Assembly: GCA_020632885.1 (NCBI GenBank)
Contig: JACKEQ010000055.1
Coordinates: 1 to 19,997 of the forward strand
Length of the DNA stretch: 19,997 bases
Source: Alphaproteobacteria bacterium
Lineage (GTDB): Bacteria; Myxococcota_A; UBA796; GCA-2862545
Reading direction: 5' to 3'
Below are positions 1 to 9,200 of this stretch, piece after piece; position 1 is the stretch's first letter; every line of letters starts with the position of its first letter. The position numbers were made by a program, and so were the translations under genes. Below the pieces are notes generated by a model that was given only the letters and a program-made list of their open reading frames with translations, made no database searches and had not been told where the DNA came from.

Positions 1-104
1 ATCTCGATGGCCGTCCGGCGTTGCCTCTGGGCAGAGGCGGCGTCGATTCGGTCCGCGACATGCAGGTCCACGGCCTGGCTCATGAAGTACTGCCAAGTGG
101 TCAT
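1..104 (-). CDS. Partial CDS, start of an unidentified operon gene
   Basis: An ATG at 104-102 opens a frame that stays open for 34 codons to the left edge of the window. It begins MTTWQYFMSQ and continues with AVDLHVADRIDAASAQRQ. The ATG overlaps the TGA of the upstream PLD-like gene in an ATGA junction (101-104), the same coupling used elsewhere in this operon. That makes it very likely the seventh gene rather than a chance frame. Too little is visible to assign a family. It could be a short accessory protein or the start of a large enzyme such as a helicase, as accompanies PLD proteins in DISARM-type systems. The existence of the start is seen directly; the function is unknown. Confidence 0.72.
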   Translation of the reverse strand, partial: MTTWQYFMSQAVDLHVADRIDAASAQRQRRTAIE

Positions 105-2104
105 CGTCGGGCCTCCCTGGTGGCTTCGGTGACGTAGTCCCGCATCGTCGGTTCGAGGCTTTCCGATCGGCGGCGGAGCTTCTCCTCGATCGCGGACACC
201 GCCGCTCTGAGGCCCTGTCGGATCGCTTCCGCCGGCAGGGCGCCGGGGACGGCAGGAGGCTTCACTCGGCCACAACTCAGGGCGATCTCGGCCAGCATGA
301 AGGCGGTCTCGTCCGCCGACGTCGACTCACGCTCAATCGCATCCGCGAGGCGAAGGGGTCCGACCGGCCCCCGGATGCGAAACTCCAGGCCGGCTTCGGT
401 GTAGCACGGCTGAGCGAGCCGCTGTTCGAGGCCCCGCAGCGCTCGGGCGAACCGTCTGGCCCGCTGCAGGATGAAGGCTCTGGTGTCGACCCGCGCGTGC
501 GGATCGAGCTCAGCGGAATTCGGCGCGACCCGCTCGGTCTCGTCGCGGAGAAGTCTGAGCGCCTCGTAGAGGGGGCGAGACATGGTGAGCACGTCGAGGA
601 GCGCGCTGAGGCTGAGGTGACGAAGCGCGTCCGGCTCGGGCAGCTTCGCGCGGTCGCTCACGTTGACCCACCACGGCTTGCGGTGCGTGGTGCCCTGGCC
701 GTCCATCCACACGACCTCGAGCGTCGACGGGGCCACGCCCGTCCATGTGCTGCAAAGCTCCGCCACGCTGCCATCCAGCGTGGCGGAGTCGAAGACACGA
801 GACCTACCGGCCTCGACGTGCCAGGTAGACGGGAGCTTTTCGGGCGCGACCCGCACGACGACCTCTGCAGGTGGGCCTGCTTCGAAGACGGCCTCGAGGA
901 AGCCCGCGGGGATCGTCACGACATGGTCTGGGGCTGCATCCGCCATGGCTGGGTCGGGCCGAATCAGCCGCAGGGAGTCGTGGGGCACGGGATCCAACGC
1001 AGGAACGAAGGCGCTATCGAAGGCCTTGGCGGTCTTGTCCCCGTCACCGACCATGTAGACGAGGCCCGCCTCGACGTTCTTGGGTCCGAGTCCGAGCCCG
1101 GCGCGGGTGAAGTTGCTCGAGCCCACGTAGTAGGCGCAACCGGAGTTGCCCCGGAGTCGAATGGCCTTGGCGTGCAGGGGCCGTTGATCACCGTCCGCCT
1201 TCGCATCGACGGGGCAGAGCACGGCATCCGGTCGGGCCTCGAGGAGCGAGGTCGGCGCGCGGAGCTCCCACATCTGGTCGGCGGCCCGCGCGCCTTCGAG
1301 CACGAAGGTGACGGACCGTTCCCCCCGCTGCGCCATGGCGGCCTCGAGCGCTCGGACTGCGCCAGTGGCAGCCTCGTCGAAGAAGGGCGAGGTCACCGTC
1401 GCGTCGCGCCAGACGCCCCAGGCGCCGTTCCAGCTCACCGCGACCTGCTCCAGCAGTGGCGGACGACCGGGGCCAACCAGCACCGGGCGAACCTCGTGGG
1501 AGTTGTCGGACGGGACGGTCCCCTCGAAGCCCCTGATGTGCGCCTCGATCCGTCCGAGCGCCGTGGTGGCACGCTGCGCAGCGCTCTTCTCCGGCGCCGC
1601 GTCGACCAACGCGCGAAGGAAGGTGATCACCTCGAGCCCGGACGCGACGGGACTCGGTCGATCGGGGTGCAGGTCGAGCACTCCGGCGACTTCGAGGTTC
1701 CGTCGATACCCAGGCTCGGTGAGGTTCGCGGAGCTCACGACGATGCGCACGAGCCGACTCCAAGCGAGCAGGCTGACCTTCGCGTGCATGATCCCGCCTG
1801 GTACACCCGACGAGAGCAGGTCCCAGCTCAGACCGCGAGCCTCGTCCATGCTGCTGACATCCAGGAGCACGCCGACCCAGCAGTCTCGAAGGCGCTCCTC
1901 GCGCTCCACGAGGTGCGCCGCCCCATCCTCATCGGGGTCGGTCTCGAGTCGGAGGAATCGTGGGAGGCACTCCTTCTCGAAGAAGTCCGCGTGAAAGGTG
2001 TAGCTCGTCGCCATGGCCGCGATGGGGTCGCCCGCGCTCGCGGGTGGACTCCACAGTTCGAGCAGGCGACGGCGGTTCTCGTCGTTCTTGGCGCGTCGGC
2101 TCAT
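101..2104 (-). CDS. TDP1-like phospholipase D superfamily (HKN) protein
   Basis: This 667-residue protein has two half-sites of the PLD fold. The first is HAK at residues 107-109 with SSANLT (Asn127). The second is HAK at 311-313 with GSSNFT (Asn331). The His-x-Lys...Asn form, with Asn where classical HKD enzymes have Asp, is that of tyrosyl-DNA phosphodiesterase 1. The first half-site, with hydrophobic strands before and after it, also reads much like TDP1. The N-terminal segment TSYTFHADFFEKECLPRF (33-50) precedes the catalytic half. Residues about 380-667 form a helical C-terminal region that I do not recognise. ATG 2104 is chosen over a longer frame because it forms an ATGA overlap with the upstream stop. 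The likely role is a nuclease or phosphodiesterase acting on DNA ends or protein-DNA adducts. PLD membership is firm; TDP1-type chemistry is inferred. Confidence 0.88.
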   Translation of the reverse strand: MSRRAKNDENRRRLLELWSPPASAGDPIAAMATSYTFHADFFEKECLPRFLRLETDPDEDGAAHLVEREERLRDCWVGVLLDVSSMDEARGLSWDLLSSGVPGGIMHAKVSLLAWSRLVRIVVSSANLTEPGYRRNLEVAGVLDLHPDRPSPVASGLEVITFLRALVDAAPEKSAAQRATTALGRIEAHIRGFEGTVPSDNSHEVRPVLVGPGRPPLLEQVAVSWNGAWGVWRDATVTSPFFDEAATGAVRALEAAMAQRGERSVTFVLEGARAADQMWELRAPTSLLEARPDAVLCPVDAKADGDQRPLHAKAIRLRGNSGCAYYVGSSNFTRAGLGLGPKNVEAGLVYMVGDGDKTAKAFDSAFVPALDPVPHDSLRLIRPDPAMADAAPDHVVTIPAGFLEAVFEAGPPAEVVVRVAPEKLPSTWHVEAGRSRVFDSATLDGSVAELCSTWTGVAPSTLEVVWMDGQGTTHRKPWWVNVSDRAKLPEPDALRHLSLSALLDVLTMSRPLYEALRLLRDETERVAPNSAELDPHARVDTRAFILQRARRFARALRGLEQRLAQPCYTEAGLEFRIRGPVGPLRLADAIERESTSADETAFMLAEIALSCGRVKPPAVPGALPAEAIRQGLRAAVSAIEEKLRRRSESLEPTMRDYVTEATREARR

Positions 2105-3378
2105 CGCGCACCCCTGAGGTCGGCCAGGAAGGACTGCACGGCCCATGATCGGTACTGGTTCACGAAGCGGTGGCTCGGGGTGACCTCATCGTTGAGCCGG
2201 TACCTGGTCCTCACCACGAAGCCATCTTGGACACGCTCGAACCACGGGCGCTTCCCGTCGGGCGGCTTACGCTGCTGGGCATACTCGTGACGGCTCATCG
2301 TGGCGTCGAAGCAGGCGACGGCACCGCTGGCCTCGGCGAGCTGAGCCGCGAGACGCGAGACCTCCTGGCTGACCTCGACCTGCGGGCAGGCCTCGACCGC
2401 GCGTCTGGCAGAAGCGGCGAGATCGTCGGGCAGCTCCGGGCACTCCGCTTCGAGCATGGAGCCAGAGACGGGACTGTTCGGCTGCTGCGCCGAGACGTAA
2501 CGCGCCGCATCGAAGATGTCGGCCATGGGACGGGCAACGCCCTCGAGCCCGAAGACGGCATCCACAACGACACCCAAGGCGGCGGACATCTTCGGCCGAG
2601 CGGCTCGAAAGAACGCATGCTCACCCGCCTCGAGCGCCGTCTGGGAGTCCGGCCGATTATGCAGCGCAATGAGCTCGGCGCGCAGGCCACCTTCCTCACG
2701 ATCGAGCAAGGCACGCACGATCTCGGCTTCGGCGTGGGTCATCCTGTCGGGTCTCAGCGCCGCGGTCAGGCCGGAACCCACCTGGCCAGGTACCGAAGCG
2801 AGCTGCTCAGCCTCGAGGGTACCCTCGACCATCTTCCTGAGCTTGCTTCGAAGATCCCCGCCCCGCGACCCGGCCCTGGCTTCCAGGAACCCGGGCAAGT
2901 CGAGGGCGCTCTGCCAAGCCGCCACGAGCCGCTCGCCCTCGCTCCGCACCTCGCCCGTCTTGGTCACGATGCAGAGCTCCACCGCGAGGGTGCGATACAC
3001 CCCGTGGAAGCCGAAGACGGTCGGCGTCTTGAGGTAGTGCCGGGAACTCATGGGTGCGCCCTCACGCAACGACTGTTGCGCCTTGCGCATCCCCGGCACG
3101 CCAGAGGGGGCGTCGTCCAGCCCGGCCATGGCCAGCACGAAGCCCCACTCGAACGCGATGTCGGGGCGGAGGCCCTTGGGACTCCGTTCGAGCCCTTCGG
3201 TGACCAGGGTGCTGACCGCAATCGCGGTCAGGTACCGAGGTCGGTACATGCGGGCAGTGATCCCCGGCAGCATCATGTCCGCAAGCCGGTCTGCCATGTT
3301 GCCGACGCCGAGCGGATCGATGGAGCCCTCGGCTTCGACCTTCGGGTCAGGGAGCGTAACGAAGGGAATGGCGTGCAT
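2101..3378 (-). CDS. Conserved hypothetical protein, 425 aa, operon component
   Basis: I cannot assign an enzyme function. The protein starts at ATG 3378, preceded by AAGAGGAA at good spacing, which rules out the longer upstream frame. Visible landmarks are LGVGNMADRLADMMLPGITA (24-43), followed by RPRYLTAIAV, then GMRKAQQ (96-102) and KTPTVFGFHGVYRTLAV (117-133). The rest is largely helical and charged. The pattern LG...A..L.PGIT...R.RY near the N-terminus is reminiscent of DUF6361-type proteins, which I recall in operons with PLD proteins and helicases. This is a remote resemblance by eye, not a demonstrated match. There is no signal peptide, transmembrane helix or catalytic motif. The stop overlaps the ATG of the PLD-like gene (2101-2104), and the gap to the HIRAN gene upstream is 16 bp. 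It may be a scaffold or target-sensing subunit. Confidence 0.85.
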   Translation of the reverse strand: MHAIPFVTLPDPKVEAEGSIDPLGVGNMADRLADMMLPGITARMYRPRYLTAIAVSTLVTEGLERSPKGLRPDIAFEWGFVLAMAGLDDAPSGVPGMRKAQQSLREGAPMSSRHYLKTPTVFGFHGVYRTLAVELCIVTKTGEVRSEGERLVAAWQSALDLPGFLEARAGSRGGDLRSKLRKMVEGTLEAEQLASVPGQVGSGLTAALRPDRMTHAEAEIVRALLDREEGGLRAELIALHNRPDSQTALEAGEHAFFRAARPKMSAALGVVVDAVFGLEGVARPMADIFDAARYVSAQQPNSPVSGSMLEAECPELPDDLAASARRAVEACPQVEVSQEVSRLAAQLAEASGAVACFDATMSRHEYAQQRKPPDGKRPWFERVQDGFVVRTRYRLNDEVTPSHRFVNQYRSWAVQSFLADLRGAR

Positions 3379-3394
3379 ACTGCGTTCCTCTTGG

Positions 3395-4153
3395 TCAGGC
3401 GTTTGCGAGCCCAGCACGAGCCTTGGCGAGGCGCGCGACAAGCTGCTTTGGATCGAGCCCATGGACGGAGAGTGAGACAACGAACTCGTGGCAGGCATCG
3501 AGGTTCTTCAGCTTCGTTTCCGCGCTTTTGAGCTTCGCGATCCTCTCAACAGTGCAATCCACGCTGCGACTCGCAGCGACCGCGACGATTCGTTCCCGTT
3601 GAGCGGGGTCTGTGATCTCGCGAAGACTCTGCTCGACCGCTTGCTGCAAGGCGCTGGTCTGCCTGAGGTTTTTCACCCTATCGAGCCAATATGGAAAGGC
3701 CTCTTTCGGAGGCAACGGTAGGTCGAGCTTCACCGCGAAGGGTGCTGCGTAGTCTCTGTAGCCCGGCCAATAGGCGGCGACCTCGGCCGGGCAAGTGACC
3801 GGGCGACCAGCTGCGCCGAGCTCCTCGACCCAGGTCCGATAGCGGCGCGCGTCCTCGCGGCTGAGGTGTCCAACGTGGGCGCCCTTCACGAAGACCGCGA
3901 TCGCGTTCCTGTCGTGCCTATTGCCCCGATCTCGCCTGAGCTCGGCCGCGACGCTCAGGCGCTGCTCGACGCCCCTTCGTCCGCAGATCCTCCTGAGCGC
4001 AGGCTTGTGGAAAGACTCGCCCACGACGTTGACGCCGTACCGGCCGGTGACTGCGAAGCTCGACGAGATGGGTCGCGGGACCGGTTCCTGGCTCAGGTCC
4101 GTCTGGACCTCGTTCGATGAGAGCAGCCTCTTGAACCAGTCCATGAGCCCCAT
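3395..4153 (-). CDS. Small HIRAN-domain-like protein
   Basis: This 252-residue protein has an N-terminal domain at about residues 33-145 that reads as HIRAN-like. It starts with FAVTGRYGVNVVGESFHKPA, then ELRRDRGNRHDRNAIAVFVK (71-90), then GAHVGHLSREDARRYR. The HDRNAIAVFVKGAHVGHL core matches the HIRAN pattern of N-x-x-D-x-N-A-V-x-V followed by a glycine turn and a VGYL-like strand. HIRAN domains are known to bind single-stranded 3' DNA ends, mostly fused to SNF2 or UvrD helicases; here the domain stands alone. The C-terminal half (150-252) is helical and charged. The start at ATG 4153 is supported by a TGATG junction with the upstream helicase stop and by GAGGGAG upstream. It may deliver the operon's helicases to DNA ends. 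The domain call is by eye. Confidence 0.8.
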   Translation of the reverse strand: MGLMDWFKRLLSSNEVQTDLSQEPVPRPISSSFAVTGRYGVNVVGESFHKPALRRICGRRGVEQRLSVAAELRRDRGNRHDRNAIAVFVKGAHVGHLSREDARRYRTWVEELGAAGRPVTCPAEVAAYWPGYRDYAAPFAVKLDLPLPPKEAFPYWLDRVKNLRQTSALQQAVEQSLREITDPAQRERIVAVAASRSVDCTVERIAKLKSAETKLKNLDACHEFVVSLSVHGLDPKQLVARLAKARAGLANA

Positions 4154-6237
4154 CAGTGCTTCTCCCTCGTCTTGGCCGTCACCCGGGTCACCGCGCACCA
4201 ATCACGAGCCCGGGTGATGCCGACGTAGAGCAGGCTCAGCTCCTGCTGGCGCCACGCCTCCACGTCCATCACCGCGTCGGGGGGCTTCTTCATCGGGATG
4301 CGATCCGCGCCGATGACGACGACTCTGGGCGCCTCGAGGCCTTTCGCCCGGTGCAAGGTGGCGAGTGCGACGCCAGGCTGAGGCATGGACTCATCCTCCG
4401 CCGTGAGTCGGCGACAAGTCACCTTGCGCTTGCCGAGCTCGGCCTCCACCGTGTCGAGCCCTTGGTTCGTGCGGGAGAGCACGAGGAAGGTGGCTTGCGG
4501 CTGGGCGGCGACCTGGTCCGCGACCCAGGCGGCCTCGGCCTCGGGCGACGGGAAGGCCTCCCAGACCGGCGCCTCGCCGCTCCGCACAGAGCGATCACGG
4601 GGGTCGCCCAAGGCGGGCTCCTCCTCGTGCAAGGGGTCCGGCGGGAGGTCACGGATCGTCTCCAGGGCGGCTCGCCGGATGGGCTCTGTCGTGCGGTAGT
4701 TGAGGTGCAAGCGCCAGGAGCGCCCCCGGATGTCGATCCCGCAGTGCGAGAGCGGCACCGGGCGCTCGTGGATGCGCTGGTAGCCGTCTCCGGCCAGAGT
4801 GAGGGCATTGCGACGCGCCTGGCCGGTGGCGGGGTCTCGGACGAGGGCCGCGAAGAGCCGGAGATCGCCGGGCGCGCAGTCCTGGGCCTCGTCCACCACG
4901 ACGGCGGCGTAGGGGGCCACCGTGCTCCCGTCCGAGAGGACGGCGGTGGCCTCCCGGGCCAGCCCCACCCGATCGACCCCGCCTCGACGCGCGCACGCCC
5001 GCTCGAACGCCTCCAGCACATTCCAGATCGCCTTCTTGTCCTTGCGCCCGCTCCGGGTACCGCGCCCGGTGCGCGCCTGGCTCAAGTACCGGGTCTCGGT
5101 CCACGCGTCGTTGCGCGCGAGGACGAACTGTCGCTCGGCGCGATAGAACGACTCCGGGAGCCCGAGCGACTCCTGCTGCATCGCCTCCTGCCACGCGGCC
5201 GGGGTGTCCTCCTTGGCCAGGAACGTGTCCGGCCTCCCGGCGGCGCGCAGGATGTCCTGCGCGACCCCCACCACGGTCCTGACGTGGATGCGGTCGAGCA
5301 GGGGGCTACCTTGCCCACAGAGCTGCTCGAGCTGAGCGCGGATGCGCTTCGCGAGGGCCTTGTTGAAGACGGTGAGCAGGATCGGCCGCGGATCGTCGTG
5401 AAAGGTGACCTTCGCCAGGTGGGCGGCGCGGTGGAGGCAGACCACGGTCTTGCCCGTGCCGGGACCGCCGGTGACCCGCATCGGCCCTGAGGCGTCCTTG
5501 TCGACGAGGCGGCGCTGAGACGGGTGCAAGAACACCTGCCAGCTCTCGAGAGAACCACTCAGCGCGCGGGCCAGGGCCTCCTCGCCCGGCGGCAGCATAG
5601 AGAAGCGGTGACTGTTCTCGGGCGCCCTCACCGCGTCGCCCAGGCCAGGTCTGGGCGTCGCGGCCTCCTTCTGGGCCTGCTCGTACTGACGCACGACGAC
5701 GTCCAACCGAGCGTCGGTACCGAGCGCGATCAGGGCCTCGCCCAGCGGACCCTTCAGGAGATCGGCAAACTCGACGAGCTCGTCCTCGTCCCGGACCCGC
5801 AGGAGCGTCCTCGCCGCTCCCGGACTGACGCCCAGGTGACCGAGGTCCTTGGGGCGCAGGTGGCTGAGCGGCCCTCTCAGGTCGAGAGGGGCTTCCGGGG
5901 TTGGATCGGCGTCCGCGAACTCGGTGGGCAGGATCCGAACCACGCTGCCCACCTGCACCACGCGATGGCGCGCGGCCCACTGGTACGCATCATCGTGGTC
6001 GTCCACCCAGAGCAGCACCAGCACGCCCCCGTCCTGCTGGCACACGACGCGCATGGCGTTCTGGTTCACCGAGAAGGCCTTGTGCGGCAGACCCTGCAGC
6101 GCATGGAGATGCACCGACGAGTTCCCGGCCTGGAGCTTCGCGACGGCGTCGAGGACGTGCTTGAGGCGCGACGGATCGAGCCTGCTTAGCGCCTTCTGGA
6201 AGGTGTCCGCCATGGCGATCTCGAAGGCTGCGGTCAC
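4153..6237 (-). CDS. UvrD/Rep-family helicase with RelE-like N-terminal domain
   Basis: This is a superfamily 1A helicase of 694 residues. Motifs in order are Walker A GGPGTGKT (257-264), Walker B VVVDEAQD (446-453), AGDGYQRI (482-489), NYRTT (513-517), ATLHRAKGLE (626-635) and LLYVGITRARD (669-679). Residues about 9-100 form a RelE/ParE-toxin-like fold, with two helices around FQKALSRLDPSRLKHVLDAV and strands around MRVVCQQDGGVLVLLWVDDH, ending DAYQWAARH. RelE-UvrD fusions are known as a recurring family. The start is GTG 6237: it makes a GTGA overlap with the upstream addA-like stop and has GAGGAG eight bases ahead. ATG 6213 is possible but has a poor ribosome site. It probably unwinds or translocates on DNA, or on RNA:DNA hybrids. 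Whether the RelE-like part still cleaves RNA is unknown. Confidence 0.93.
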   Translation of the reverse strand: MTAAFEIAMADTFQKALSRLDPSRLKHVLDAVAKLQAGNSSVHLHALQGLPHKAFSVNQNAMRVVCQQDGGVLVLLWVDDHDDAYQWAARHRVVQVGSVVRILPTEFADADPTPEAPLDLRGPLSHLRPKDLGHLGVSPGAARTLLRVRDEDELVEFADLLKGPLGEALIALGTDARLDVVVRQYEQAQKEAATPRPGLGDAVRAPENSHRFSMLPPGEEALARALSGSLESWQVFLHPSQRRLVDKDASGPMRVTGGPGTGKTVVCLHRAAHLAKVTFHDDPRPILLTVFNKALAKRIRAQLEQLCGQGSPLLDRIHVRTVVGVAQDILRAAGRPDTFLAKEDTPAAWQEAMQQESLGLPESFYRAERQFVLARNDAWTETRYLSQARTGRGTRSGRKDKKAIWNVLEAFERACARRGGVDRVGLAREATAVLSDGSTVAPYAAVVVDEAQDCAPGDLRLFAALVRDPATGQARRNALTLAGDGYQRIHERPVPLSHCGIDIRGRSWRLHLNYRTTEPIRRAALETIRDLPPDPLHEEEPALGDPRDRSVRSGEAPVWEAFPSPEAEAAWVADQVAAQPQATFLVLSRTNQGLDTVEAELGKRKVTCRRLTAEDESMPQPGVALATLHRAKGLEAPRVVVIGADRIPMKKPPDAVMDVEAWRQQELSLLYVGITRARDWCAVTRVTAKTREKH

Positions 6238-9200
6238 GACTCTGGCTCCTCAACCACGCTGGCCTCGCCCGTCCGCTCCTCGGCGAGTTCGACGCCCAGG
6301 GCGTGTGCCAGGTCCCGGGTCGCCTGCTCCGCCCAGTCCGGGCCACCCTCACTCACCCGGATGACGGTGACTCCGGCCCCCTCCAGCTCTGCGGCCAGGG
6401 CGTCCGGTTGGTCGATGAGCAAGGCAACCTTCGCTTCCTCGAACCAGAGCTCCACCACGCCCTCGGTCGTGAGCGGGAGCAACGGCGCCACCGCGGGCGT
6501 CGGCGCCCCGGCGTCCAGGAGGGCCTCCAGCCCCGGAGCCAGGGCCGAGACCACCTCATCCAGCGCCGCCTCGCGCGGGGCCTCGGCGAGCTCTTCGGGT
6601 GGACCGCAGAGCACCTGATCGACCACCTCCACCTCGTGGTCCAGGATGTTGCGCAGGATGGCCTGCGCGTAGAAGCGCAGCTGCGCCTGATAGGCGGCCA
6701 GCACCGGGGAGCCCTGTCGGGGCGCGTCGGACTTGTAGTCCACCACGACCCACTTCGTCCGCGCCTCGTCGACCGGGAAGCACAGATCGATCACCCCCGT
6801 CACCACGCGGCCTCGGTCCGGGAAGGCGAAGGGTGTCTCCGTCCACCGCTCGGGCGCCACGCGCGCGCGCTCGATGACCTCGTGCCGGATGAGACGCCGG
6901 AGCACCGCGTGGGCGGCCTCGCGCTCGTCCTGACGCAAGCCGAGCTGCGGCGCGATCACTTCCAGCCAGCCCTCGAGCTGAGCCTCCAGAGCCTCCGTCG
7001 GCTCCCGGAGATCCAGGGCCTCCATCACCCGGTGGACGGCCTGCCCGGCCCGAACACCGATGCCCGTCCGCTCCGTCCGCCGCGGCTGCACGAGCTGGCT
7101 GACGGTGACCCACCGGTGCCCCGCGCGCCGCGCGTCCCGGATGGCCTCGGTCCGTTGCACGGACCACGCGTCGGCGGGTGAGGTCAGGGGAGCCGCAGTG
7201 AGGGCTGCGTCGACCTGCGCGTCGACTCCCAGGAAGGTCTCGATGGGGGCCTTCGCCTGGTCCCCGTCGGCGACGGCCACCCCGCGAACGCGAACACTGG
7301 CCCCCGCCACCTGCAGGCGCTCGTCTCGATCGTCTTGGCGCACCCCCACCGCGCCGGTGAGCGACGGCGGGTACAGGTCTGCGCTCTTCCCCGCCTGGGG
7401 ACCTCGCACGAGGACGAGCTGATCCCGAGCCCGGGTCATCGCGACGTACATCCAACGCTGGCGCTCCTCGCGGAGCTCCTCCTTCTCGCGCGCCTCGTGC
7501 GCGTCCCAGTCAGGCGGGTGCAGATCGCCCACCTTGAGCGCCAACTCACCTCGCGGGCGGTCCACCACCGCGGTCACGGCCTCGGCTCTGCGGTGTGCTT
7601 GAACGAGGTAGACCACCGGCGCCTCGCGACCCTTGGCCTTGAAGTAGGTGGTGATCCGGACCGCCGATGCCTCGGGATCACGGACGTCGAGGTCCTCCTC
7701 GGAATCCGATGTCCTGGCGAGCTCCACCAGCCGCTCGATGGTCTCCGACGGCGTGGCGCTCTGGGCCTCCAGCTGGAGGATGAGCGCACGGAGCTTCTCG
7801 AGGTTGGCGAGGGCCGCCTCACCGTTGCCTCGCATCGCCCAGACCGCGTCCGCCTGCGTCGCCTCGAGGAGCGCGCCCAGGATGCCCGCCCAGGACCGCC
7901 CGTCCCGGCGGCTGTGCAGCTGGCCCAACAGGCGCAAGCTGGCCTGACAAGGGCTCTCGGCCGGAGGCGGGATGGTGCAGCTCCAACGGCCACCCGCCTC
8001 CACGTGGCGGGCGAGATCCTCGTGCGAGTGCCCGAAGAGCCCCCGCAGCGCGAAGACGGTGGCCTCCCGATCGTCTGGCTCGTCCACCGCCCTGAGGCCG
8101 GCGATGGCGAGCCGCACCTCGTCCCGGGTGAAGAAGCGCCGACCGCCCTCGATGACGGACGGGATCCCAGCCCCGACCAGGGCGTCCTGGACCGCATGTG
8201 CGTGGGTCCACGCCGGCAGGAGCACCATGATGTCGCCGTGCTGGAGTACGCGGAGCTGACCGGTGTCGGCGTCCACCACCTCTGCACCCGATTGCAGGAG
8301 TCCCTTCAAGTGGAGCACCAGCGCCCCGAGCTCATCCTCGGTATCCAACACCACCACGGGCTCGAGGCGCGCGGGTCCTCGATGTGCGACCAGCGGTTCG
8401 TAGTCGGGTAGCTCCCGGAACACGTGGTTCACGAAGGCGACGATGTCAGGCACGGAGCGAAAGCCCTGCCGCAGCGCGGCCTGCACCCCGGTGCGCCCTA
8501 CCCAGGCCGAGAGGTCACGCCACACATGGACGTCGGCCCGACGGAAGCGGTAGATGGACTGCTTCGGATCCCCCACCGCGAAGAGGCCGCGTGCGGGGCT
8601 GGGGAGCTCCGTCCAGCGCGCCACCTCCGACTCGGGCTGCAGGAGCCGAGCGACGATCTCGGCCTGAAGTGGATCCGTGTCCTGGACCTCGTCCACCAGC
8701 AGGTGCTCGAAGCGCGCGGCCAGCCGATGCCGAGCCGCAGGTCGGGTTGCAAGGAGCCGTGCGGTGGAGAAGAGGAGGTCGTCGTAGCCAGCGTGACCAG
8801 CCTGGGCCTTAGCCTCGGCCACCTGCGTCACCACCCGCTGGAAGAGCCCCTCGACGACGTCTCTATGCACAGGGGCCCACTGCAGACGTATGAGACCCTG
8901 GTGCCAGGTGTGGAGCGCGCTCCAGGCGTTCCGCAATACATCCCGACTGTCTCCCGGCCAGTCCGCTTTCTGGCCGCCGCTCTTCACGGGCTCCGGGACC
9001 TCGATCCCCGCCAGGAATCGCCCGCAGCCCTGCGAGTCCGCCGGCCGGTGGCCCAGGGCGTCGAGGAGCTCGGCGATCCTGCCATACAGCTTGCACGTGG
9101 CCGGCTTCTGACAGGCCCCGGCGGCCTCCACCAGCGCTTCGGCGAGCCGCCCGCCCTCATCCCCGACCTGGGCCCAGTCCAGCGCCTCGGTGGAGCGTAA

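Noticed and set aside
497..2290. 597-codon plus-strand open frame
   Set aside because: It is wholly antisense to the PLD-like gene, and its composition (Arg, Gly, His, Val-rich with no domain) is that of a GC-rich shadow frame.
2170..3531. 453-codon plus-strand open frame
   Set aside because: Antisense to the coupled 425-aa gene, no recognisable motif, low-complexity Arg/Gly composition.
4156..5490. 444-codon plus-strand open frame
   Set aside because: Antisense to the UvrD motifs; the minus strand has a complete helicase.
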